Shown here one piece after another: positions 58,015-64,000 of a stretch of 64,000 bases of DNA. The stretch is from Nitrospirota bacterium. Its GTDB lineage: Bacteria > Nitrospirota > Thermodesulfovibrionia > UBA6902. The notes below the pieces were generated by a model. That model was given only the letters and a program-made list of their open reading frames with translations. It did not search any database and was not told where the DNA came from. The position numbers were made by a program, and so were the translations under genes. Position 1 is the stretch's first letter, and each line of letters opens with the position of its first letter. The stretch is taken from NCBI GenBank assembly GCA_016214845.1, contig JACRMS010000030.1, forward strand, positions 88,250 to 152,249, in the 5' to 3' direction.

Positions 58015-59763
58015 ATTTTAGAATCTGCGCAAAACGATAAGGAATTTCTTGAAGTCTACCGCCATAGCACTTCCCACATAATGGCCCACGCTGTTAAAGA
58101 ACTTTTCCCGGACACAAAGTTTGCGATAGGCCCTGCTATTCAGGACGGCTTTTATTATGACTTCGATTGCGATCATGCTTTTACTCAGGAAGACCTGCCC
58201 CGCATCGAAGAAAAAATGAAGGAGATCATAAAGGCCAACAAACCGTTTGTGAGAAAAGAGATGCCAAAGGGGGAAGCTGTAAAGTTTTTCCAGGAGCGCG
58301 GCGAGACCTACAAGGTGGAACTTATAAATGAGATCCCGGATGAGACGGTTTCCCTCTATGAGGAAGGTAACTTCATTGACCTCTGCCGGGGCCCGCATCT
58401 GGAATCAGCAGGAAAAGTTAAGGCGTTCAAGCTTCTGTCCGTCGCAGGCGCTTACTGGCGCGGGGATGAAAAGAACAAGATGCTCCAGCGCATTTACGGG
58501 GTCTCATTTCCGACAAAAGATGAATTAAAAAAGCACCTTGATTTCCTTGAAGAGGTCAAAAAGAGAGACCACAGGCGTCTTGGAAAAGAGCTGGACCTTT
58601 TCAGCATGAACGATGATATTGGTTCAGGACTGGTCCTCTGGCATCCGCGTGGAGCAACGATCAGAAGGGCCATTGAAAACTTCTGGCTGGACGAACACTA
58701 CAAGTCGGGTTATCAGATTCTCTACACGCCTCACATGGCAAAACTTGATTTATGGAAGAAGACAGGCCACCTGGATTTTTACAGAGAGAACATGTACTCG
58801 CCGATGGAGATAGAGGGTCTTGATTATGAAATAAAACCCATGAACTGCCCCTTCCACGTATATATTTTTAAGAGCCAGTTGAGGAGCTACAGGGACTTGC
58901 CTCTGCGCTTTGCAGAATTAGGCACTGTTTACAGGTATGAGCGCTCAGGCGTGCTGCATGGGCTTCTAAGGGTCCGGGGTTTTACACAGGATGACGCTCA
59001 TATATTTTGCAGGGAAGATCAGATCGAAACTGAAGTGCTGAAGGTGCTGGAATTTACACTCTTCATTTTGGCGACCTTTGGATTTTCAGATTATGACATA
59101 TACCTTTCAACACGGCCTGAAAAATACGTGGGCACTGAAGATGCGTGGAAAAAGGCAACCGATGCATTGCAGCAGGCGCTCACACATAAAGGATTGAAAT
59201 ACGAAATCGATCCGGGCGAAGGTGTTTTCTACGGGCCCAAGATCGATATCAAGGTCAGAGATTCCCTCGGCAGGCAATGGCAATGCAGTACGATACAGGT
59301 CGATTTCAATATCCCTGAACGGCTGGACATTACGTACAGGGGCGCGGACAGCAAGGACTACAGGCCGATAATGATACACCGCGCGCTCATGGGCTCGCTG
59401 GAGCGCTTTTTCGGCGTGCTGATCGAACATTACGCGGGGGCGTTTCCGTTATGGCTTTCCCCGGTGCAACTGTCCTTATTGACTATTTCGGACAGACATG
59501 TAGAATATTGCAGGGGCATAATGGACTCCTTGATTAAGGAGGGGATAAGGGTTGACATGGACGGCGAAAATGAGAAAATAGGTTATAAGATAAGGAAAGC
59601 TACTGTATTAAAAACACCCTACATGTGTATAATAGGTGATAAAGAATTAGAAAATAATACTGTAAATATCAGGAAAAGAAACGGAGAAAATGTCGGGGAA
59701 ATGTCAGTTGAAAAATTAATAGCATTTCTCAAAGATGAAATCTCAAACAGGAGGAAATCATAG
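58015..59763 (+). CDS. thrS: Threonyl-tRNA synthetase lacking TGS domain, ATT start
   Basis: The enzyme charges tRNA-Thr. AGGGAGG (58002-58008) is followed 6 bases later by ATT 58015, and TAA at 58012 blocks any longer frame. From ATT no ATG, GTG or TTG occurs until 58081, but a start there would remove [13 protein letters not shown], whose His residues form the editing site. So ATT initiation is the best reading (582 residues). The TGS domain of about 60 residues found in most ThrRS is absent. Motif 2 ([15 protein letters not shown]), the zinc Cys ([12 protein letters not shown]) and motif 3 ([20 protein letters not shown]) are all present. Confidence 0.88.
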   Translation: MLESAQNDKEFLEVYRHSTSHIMAHAVKELFPDTKFAIGPAIQDGFYYDFDCDHAFTQEDLPRIEEKMKEIIKANKPFVRKEMPKGEAVKFFQERGETYKVELINEIPDETVSLYEEGNFIDLCRGPHLESAGKVKAFKLLSVAGAYWRGDEKNKMLQRIYGVSFPTKDELKKHLDFLEEVKKRDHRRLGKELDLFSMNDDIGSGLVLWHPRGATIRRAIENFWLDEHYKSGYQILYTPHMAKLDLWKKTGHLDFYRENMYSPMEIEGLDYEIKPMNCPFHVYIFKSQLRSYRDLPLRFAELGTVYRYERSGVLHGLLRVRGFTQDDAHIFCREDQIETEVLKVLEFTLFILATFGFSDYDIYLSTRPEKYVGTEDAWKKATDALQQALTHKGLKYEIDPGEGVFYGPKIDIKVRDSLGRQWQCSTIQVDFNIPERLDITYRGADSKDYRPIMIHRALMGSLERFFGVLIEHYAGAFPLWLSPVQLSLLTISDRHVEYCRGIMDSLIKEGIRVDMDGENEKIGYKIRKATVLKTPYMCIIGDKELENNTVNIRKRNGENVGEMSVEKLIAFLKDEISNRRKS

Positions 59764-60257
59764 AAAAAGAGTTACGGATAAACAGGTGGATCAGGGCAAG
59801 AGAAGTTAGAGTGATAGGCAGCGACGGAAGCCAGTTGGGGGTCATGGATGTCAGAGACGCAGTTAAGCTTGCACAAGAGCAGGATTATGATCTTGTAGAA
59901 GTGGCCCCGGGTGCCGCGCCTCCTGTCTGCAGGATAATGGACTATGGCAAATACCGTTACCAGCAGAGCAAAAAGCATTCAACAAAAAGCAAGACTATAA
60001 ATGTTAAAGAGATAAAGGTCAGACCTCAGATCAATGAGCATGACCTGCTTTTCAAGATGAAAAGCATACAGAAATTTTTAGAGCATGGAGACAAGGCGAA
60101 GATCACCATGATGTTCAGGGGCAGAGAGATTGTTCACGCGTCAATAGGGCAAAAGGTTTTTACCCGCATCCTTGAAGAATTTTCTCAGACAGCCAATGTT
60201 GAGCAGTCCACAAAAATGGAAGGCAACCGCATGACAATGGTTCTCGGGCCGAAGTAA
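59760..60257 (+). CDS. infC: Translation initiation factor IF-3, ATA start overlapping thrS
   Basis: IF-3 monitors start-codon choice. The family N-terminus ([20 protein letters not shown]) is encoded upstream of the first ATG at 59840s and of the GTG at 59811, so the start must be near 59757-59760. ATA 59760 lies 5 bases after AGGAGG (59749-59754) and overlaps the thrS stop as ATAG; ATC 59757 is the alternative. This gives 165 residues, the normal size. The C-terminal domain has [20 protein letters not shown] and [17 protein letters not shown]. Non-AUG starts of infC are known as the basis of its autoregulation in E. coli (AUU). Confidence 0.92.
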   Translation: MEKELRINRWIRAREVRVIGSDGSQLGVMDVRDAVKLAQEQDYDLVEVAPGAAPPVCRIMDYGKYRYQQSKKHSTKSKTINVKEIKVRPQINEHDLLFKMKSIQKFLEHGDKAKITMMFRGREIVHASIGQKVFTRILEEFSQTANVEQSTKMEGNRMTMVLGPK

Positions 60258-60286
60258 CAAACAGAATACGGAGAGAGGAGGTAGAA

Positions 60287-60481
60287 ATGGCAAAACTGAA
60301 AACACACAGAGGAGCTGCAAAGAGATTTAAAAAGACTGCGACCGGAAAGATAAAAAGATTTAAGGCGTATAAGAGCCATCTTTTAGCAAGCAAGGCCTCT
60401 AAAAGGACCAGACATCTAAGAAAGAGCGGATTAGTACATAAGGCAAATCTTGACCACGTTAAGAAAATGCTCCCTAATTAA
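60287..60481 (+). CDS. rpmI: Ribosomal protein bL35
   Basis: The 64-residue basic protein [20 protein letters not shown] ... [10 protein letters not shown] is typical L35. GAGAGGAGGTAGAA precedes the ATG. It follows infC by 29 bp in the conserved infC-rpmI-rplT order. Confidence 0.97.
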   Translation: MAKLKTHRGAAKRFKKTATGKIKRFKAYKSHLLASKASKRTRHLRKSGLVHKANLDHVKKMLPN

Positions 60482-60590
60482 TATACATCTGATCAGGCAT
60501 ATCCGCATCATCTTTTTATAATTAATAGATTACGTATTCAAAAATTTTAATAAATACTGTATAATTACGTTTCGAGATTGTCTGATACTT

Positions 60591-60673
60591 GTCATTGCGA
60601 GAAGCGTAACGGCGAAGCAGTCTCTTAAGTGTTAGACAGAATGACCGCGCACCTTTTGGGTGCTCGCAATGAC
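60591..60673. repeat. CATTGCGAG-type intergenic repeat between rpmI and rplT
   Basis: The element begins GTCATTGCGAGAAGCG and ends GGGTGCTCGCAATGAC, so its ends are inverted. It enlarges the gap between rpmI and rplT to 227 bp. The region before it (60482-60590) is AT-rich without a clear terminator. Confidence 0.7.
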
Positions 60674-60708
60674 ATAATGTAAATAGTAAATTCAGGAGGT
60701 AACTATAA

Positions 60709-61068
60709 ATGCCGAGAGCTAAAGGTGGTTTTAAAACAAGAAGGAGAAGGAAGAGAGTTCTCCAGATGTCGAAAGGCTATTATGGAGCAAAGAATAGCCT
60801 GTACAGGATCGCAACCGAGGCGGTTGACAAAGCATTGACCTATGCCTATAAAGACAGAAAGCTGAAGAAGAGAGACTTCAGGTCCCTGTGGATTATAAGG
60901 ATAAACGCAGCGGCAAGGGCGCTGGGAATTTCTTACAGCCAATTCATGAACAAACTCAAGAAACTTAATATCGCGCTGAACAGGAAGGCCCTTGCTGACA
61001 TGGCTTACAACGATCCGCAGGGTTTTAACAACCTTGTAGAAATGGTCAAGAAGGGTAATGCTCAATGA
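60709..61068 (+). CDS. rplT: Ribosomal protein bL20
   Basis: The 119-residue protein [20 protein letters not shown] ... [19 protein letters not shown] is L20, an assembly protein of the large subunit and autoregulator of its operon in several bacteria. CAGGAGGTAACTATAA precedes the ATG. The 3' end overlaps pheS by 11 bp. Confidence 0.98.
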   Translation: MPRAKGGFKTRRRRKRVLQMSKGYYGAKNSLYRIATEAVDKALTYAYKDRKLKKRDFRSLWIIRINAAARALGISYSQFMNKLKKLNIALNRKALADMAYNDPQGFNNLVEMVKKGNAQ

Positions 61069-62074
61069 TATCCTGTCCATAAAGAATCTTGCACGGGACG
61101 AAATCGAGAAAGCTGAAAGCCTTAAAGAAATACAAGATCTGAAAATCAAATACCTTGGCAAAAAAGGTTTCCTTACCGTCAAGATTAAATCCCTCGGCTC
61201 TATTCCTCAGGAAGACAGACGCGAATACGGGCGTGTTTTAAACGAAGCAAAGATATATATTGAAGACCTTCTCCGTAAATATGAAGAGACCTTCAATACC
61301 GCCGAACTGAATAAAATTCTCCAGACCCAGCGCATTGACGTTACAGTCCCCGGATGCTACATCCCAACCGGGCGTCTCCATCCCACAACTCAGGTGCTTG
61401 ATGAGATCATAAAAATATTTACCTCTTTAGGCTTCAACGTTGAAGAAGGCCCTGAGATCGAACTCGACTTCTATAATTTTGAAGCGCTCAATATGCCGAA
61501 GAACCACCCCGCGCGCGATATGCAGGATACATTTTACATATCTGATGACGTTGTCTTGAGGACACATACCTCATCCGTGCAGGTGCGTGTCATGCAGAAT
61601 ACTGCCCCGCCGCTAAGGGTCATCGCCCCTGGAAAGGTCTACAGGTGCGATGCTGATGTGACGCACATCCCGATGTTCCACCAGTTGGAAGGTTTCATGG
61701 TTGACAAGCATATTACAATGAGCGACCTGAAGGGCGTTTTGCAAGTATTCATTCAAATGGTTTTCGGAGTTGATACGAAGTTACGCTTCAGGCCGAGCTT
61801 CTTTCCATTCACTGAACCGAGCGCGGAGATTGATATATCATGCGTCATTTGCAAAGGCGCCGGATGCAATGTCTGTAAAAATACAGGATGGCTTGAGATC
61901 CTCGGCGCAGGCATGATCAATCCAAGGGTATTTGAAATGGCAGGATATAATCCTGAGGTCTATACAGGGTTTGCCTTTGGAATGGGAATCGAACGCGTTG
62001 CAATGCTTAAGTACGGGATTGACGATATCAGACTTTTTTACGAGAACGATAAAAGGTTTCTGCAGCAGTTTTAG
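61058..62074 (+). CDS. pheS: Phenylalanyl-tRNA synthetase alpha subunit
   Basis: The 338-residue catalytic subunit has an N-terminal coiled coil with [20 protein letters not shown], motif 2 region [37 protein letters not shown], and motif 3 [20 protein letters not shown] followed by [15 protein letters not shown]. It is complete. Its usual partner pheT does not follow. Confidence 0.97.
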   Translation: MLNDILSIKNLARDEIEKAESLKEIQDLKIKYLGKKGFLTVKIKSLGSIPQEDRREYGRVLNEAKIYIEDLLRKYEETFNTAELNKILQTQRIDVTVPGCYIPTGRLHPTTQVLDEIIKIFTSLGFNVEEGPEIELDFYNFEALNMPKNHPARDMQDTFYISDDVVLRTHTSSVQVRVMQNTAPPLRVIAPGKVYRCDADVTHIPMFHQLEGFMVDKHITMSDLKGVLQVFIQMVFGVDTKLRFRPSFFPFTEPSAEIDISCVICKGAGCNVCKNTGWLEILGAGMINPRVFEMAGYNPEVYTGFAFGMGIERVAMLKYGIDDIRLFYENDKRFLQQF

Positions 62075-62140
62075 AAGATCCCAACTGTCAGACCGGGCAT
62101 TTTCCATCTGAAAAATCCGACTTACACCTTATCAAAGATT

Positions 62141-62189
62141 TTGGTAGTGGGTCAGTTTCCCAAACTGACCCACTACCAAGATTTTTATT
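62141..62189 (+). terminator. Strong rho-independent terminator after pheS
   Basis: TTGGTAGTGGGTCAGTTT and its complement form an 18-bp perfect stem with a 3-base loop (62141-62179), followed by GATTTTTATT. It ends the thrS-infC-rpmI-rplT-pheS operon. Confidence 0.93.
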
Positions 62190-62308
62190 GACTTTTCATA
62201 TAATCTGTTTTAAGTTAAGTTAACCATTTGCTCTTAAGCTGTAACATCTTACAACTCATTAATTCTTTACGAACCTTTTTCAAAAGTAATCTTTATCGAA
62301 AGGGGAAT

Positions 62309-64000
62309 ATGATGATAAAGAAAGTTACCCACCGGTTTTTCTCAGCACCTGTATTATGCTTTTTACTGTTTATCTTTGTGTCGGCGTTAAGCCGGAGTGT
62401 GAGCCCCGCGGTTTTTATACCCTTTACTGAGCCGCTTGATGACTGGCAGAGCAGGGATTCCTTATCTGGAGGTAACCTGATTTCCGTCGCCTACAGCGGC
62501 AGCGTTTTTGTTGTCGTGGGAAACACAGGAACAATTCTCACGTCTCCTGACGGGACGATCTGGACGCAGAGGACATCGGGGACAACCAGTCCTCTTAATG
62601 ACATTACCTATGGAGGCAATATCTTTGTAGCAGTGGGAACAAACGGAACGATCCTCACGTCACCTGACGGGACAACCTGGACGCAGAGGACATCGGGGAC
62701 TGCCAATTTCATCACCGGCGTCACCTATGGAGGCAATATCTTTGTAGCAGTGGGAACAAACGGAACGGTCCTCACGTCACCTGACGGGACAACCTGGACG
62801 CAGAGGACATCGGGGACTGTCAATTATCTCGGGGGCGTCACCTATGGCAACGGCATCTTTGTTGTTGTGGGGTATCCGGTGATCCTCACGTCACCTGACG
62901 GGATAACCTGGACGCAGAGGACATCGGGGACTGCCAATGGCCTCTATGGCGTCGCCTATGGCGTCAATACATTTGTCGCTGTGGGAGACAACGGAACGGT
63001 CCTCACGTCACCTGACGGGACAACATGGACACAGAGGACCCCGGGGATTTACTACAGGCTTTACGGCGTCACCTATGGGGGCAATACCTTTGTAGCAGTG
63101 GGAGCAAACGGAACAATTCTCACTTCTCCTGACGGGACAGCCTGGACGCAGAGGACATCAATAACTGCCAATACACTCGGCGGCGTAGTCTATGGCGGCA
63201 ATAATACCTTTGTTGCCGTGGGGGATTACGGGACGATTATTCAGGCAGGCACTAATGTCTGGATGTCTGTGTCCGGCGACTGGGTTTATGAGAACGGCGA
63301 ATACAGCGGTTTGGACGCAGCCGGGACTTTGGCGATCACGGTTCTCGGCAATTCACAAACAGTCAATCCCGTGGTAATAGAATCAGACCTCTTCATGCAG
63401 CCTGATGATGTGCTGTATACCAACGGTTTTATTATTTTCGACTATCAGGGGCCTAACGATTTCAAATATGCCGGGGCCAAAGAAGGGCTTAATAAATGGC
63501 TGATAGGATATTATGATGGGAGCTGGCATGACCTTGCGGAATTATCAGAGCCGGTTGATGCAGCGAGATGGTACAGGTTGAGGGTTGAGATTAACGGCAA
63601 CACAGCAAGGCTGTATGTGGATGATGACAGGGACGGAAGCGGATATGTTTACAAGACAGAGGCGGCTTTTACAAATACCGGGGCCGGCCCAATCGGACTT
63701 GCGGCACTTTACAGCCATTCGCATTTCGACAATTTTGCCGTCATAATTGATTCAGACGGCGACGGTTATCTTGCGGATGTTGATTGCAATGATAACGATG
63801 CCAACATATATCCCGGAGGGCTTCCGGCAAGAATTCCAGGGACAAGTCCTGTGTATTTCACCACGCTTCAGGCGGCTTACGACGCGGCTGGAGACGGGGA
63901 TACGATTCAAGTTCAGGCTGCGGCGTTTACAGAGAGCTTCAACCTCAACCTTAATAAATCAGTAACACTGAATGGCGGATATGATTGCGGATACGCGGCA
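62309..64000 (+). CDS. Large secreted protein with propeller repeats, 3' end beyond window
   Basis: The frame from ATG 62309 (GAAAGGGGAAT upstream) is open to the end of the window, 564 codons. A signal peptide (SAPVLCFLLFIFVSALSRSV) is followed by about seven repeats of 35-40 residues of the pattern YGGNIFVAVGTNGTILTSPD then GTTWTQRTSGT, a BNR/YCF48-like beta-propeller. A jelly-roll-like part follows (about 330-470), then the MopE-type metal-binding motif DSDGDGYLADVDCNDNDANI, and the start of a beta-helix (LQAAYDAAGDGDTIQVQAAA). A cell-surface or extracellular protein is likely. Confidence 0.85.
   Translation, partial: MMIKKVTHRFFSAPVLCFLLFIFVSALSRSVSPAVFIPFTEPLDDWQSRDSLSGGNLISVAYSGSVFVVVGNTGTILTSPDGTIWTQRTSGTTSPLNDITYGGNIFVAVGTNGTILTSPDGTTWTQRTSGTANFITGVTYGGNIFVAVGTNGTVLTSPDGTTWTQRTSGTVNYLGGVTYGNGIFVVVGYPVILTSPDGITWTQRTSGTANGLYGVAYGVNTFVAVGDNGTVLTSPDGTTWTQRTPGIYYRLYGVTYGGNTFVAVGANGTILTSPDGTAWTQRTSITANTLGGVVYGGNNTFVAVGDYGTIIQAGTNVWMSVSGDWVYENGEYSGLDAAGTLAITVLGNSQTVNPVVIESDLFMQPDDVLYTNGFIIFDYQGPNDFKYAGAKEGLNKWLIGYYDGSWHDLAELSEPVDAARWYRLRVEINGNTARLYVDDDRDGSGYVYKTEAAFTNTGAGPIGLAALYSHSHFDNFAVIIDSDGDGYLADVDCNDNDANIYPGGLPARIPGTSPVYFTTLQAAYDAAGDGDTIQVQAAAFTESFNLNLNKSVTLNGGYDCGYAA

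Noticed and set aside
59811..60257. infC starting at GTG 59811
   Set aside because: This would remove the conserved IF-3 N-terminus ([12 protein letters not shown]) that is plainly encoded upstream in the same frame.
62520..63230. Regularly spaced repeats that might be read as a CRISPR array
   Set aside because: The repeats are about 110-120 bp apart, stay in frame, and encode propeller blades (ILTSPDGTTWTQRTSGT). No short repeat-spacer pattern is present.

Overview
The window reads as chromosome of a motile, flagellated Gram-negative bacterium. Outer-membrane ring genes (flgH, flgI), a sigma-54/sigma-28 flagellar hierarchy and the CsrA-FliW pair are present. The polyferredoxin plus DUF362 pair, the MopE-like surface protein and the type of dispersed repeats suggest Nitrospirota (Thermodesulfovibrionia-like) or a neighbouring deltaproteobacterial-type lineage. 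That placement is inference from gene style; the window holds no rRNA or other phylogenetic anchor.

Region 1 (1-13.1 kb) is a late flagellar cluster: fliA (5' end missing), a small charged ORF, flgF, flgG, flgA, flgH, flgI, flgJ (rod-binding part only), flgM, flgN, flgK, flgL, csrA, fliW, flagellin, flaG, fliD and fliS. A sigma-54-type promoter precedes flgF. Near-perfect sigma-28 promoters precede flgM and the flagellin gene. The flagellin leader carries a hairpin with GGA in a six-base loop, the expected target of CsrA, whose gene lies just upstream with its antagonist fliW.

Region 2 (13.4-36.7 kb) is a large glycan and flagellin-modification island of very modular proteins: methyltransferase-GT4-TPR, radical SAM-SGNH hydrolase, methyltransferase-FkbM, a CmcI-like protein, a 1292-residue multi-glycosyltransferase, two Maf-N/CgeB-like proteins, GT2-GT4-methyltransferase-TPR, B12-radical SAM-methyltransferase-TPR and a GT9. 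The same methyltransferase, GT4 and TPR modules recur in different combinations. Sigma-54-type sites in front of the blocks tie the island to flagellar timing. A second fliS and two gene remnants lie inside it.

Region 3 (36.7-45.6 kb) is motility control: a small helical protein, a lone response regulator, a PilZ protein, MotA/MotB set 1, a PAS histidine kinase, and an oppositely oriented MotA/MotB set 2. Between the stator sets is a degraded patch with a frameshifted secreted-protein relic, an Rhs fragment, a complete REP-associated transposase with inverted ends and a second transposase remnant.

Region 4 (45.7-57.9 kb) is mixed metabolism and housekeeping: DUF362 protein and polyferredoxin, tRNA-Leu(CAA), a PAS kinase, cysteine synthase, zinc-ribbon proteins, a VapBC-type toxin-antitoxin pair, a membrane glycosyltransferase, RNase D, a monooxygenase-fold protein, a CBS pair protein, threonine synthase and tRNA-Val(GAC).

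Region 5 (58-64 kb) is the thrS-infC-rpmI-rplT-pheS operon. thrS appears to start at ATT and lacks the TGS domain, infC appears to start at ATA overlapping the thrS stop, and pheT is absent: pheS is followed by a strong terminator and then a secreted repeat protein that runs off the window.

Throughout, intergenic gaps contain several families of hairpins built from iterated short words. In flgA and flgI one arm of such a hairpin encodes part of the signal peptide. Together with the modular glycosylation island and the non-AUG starts, these are the most unusual features seen.
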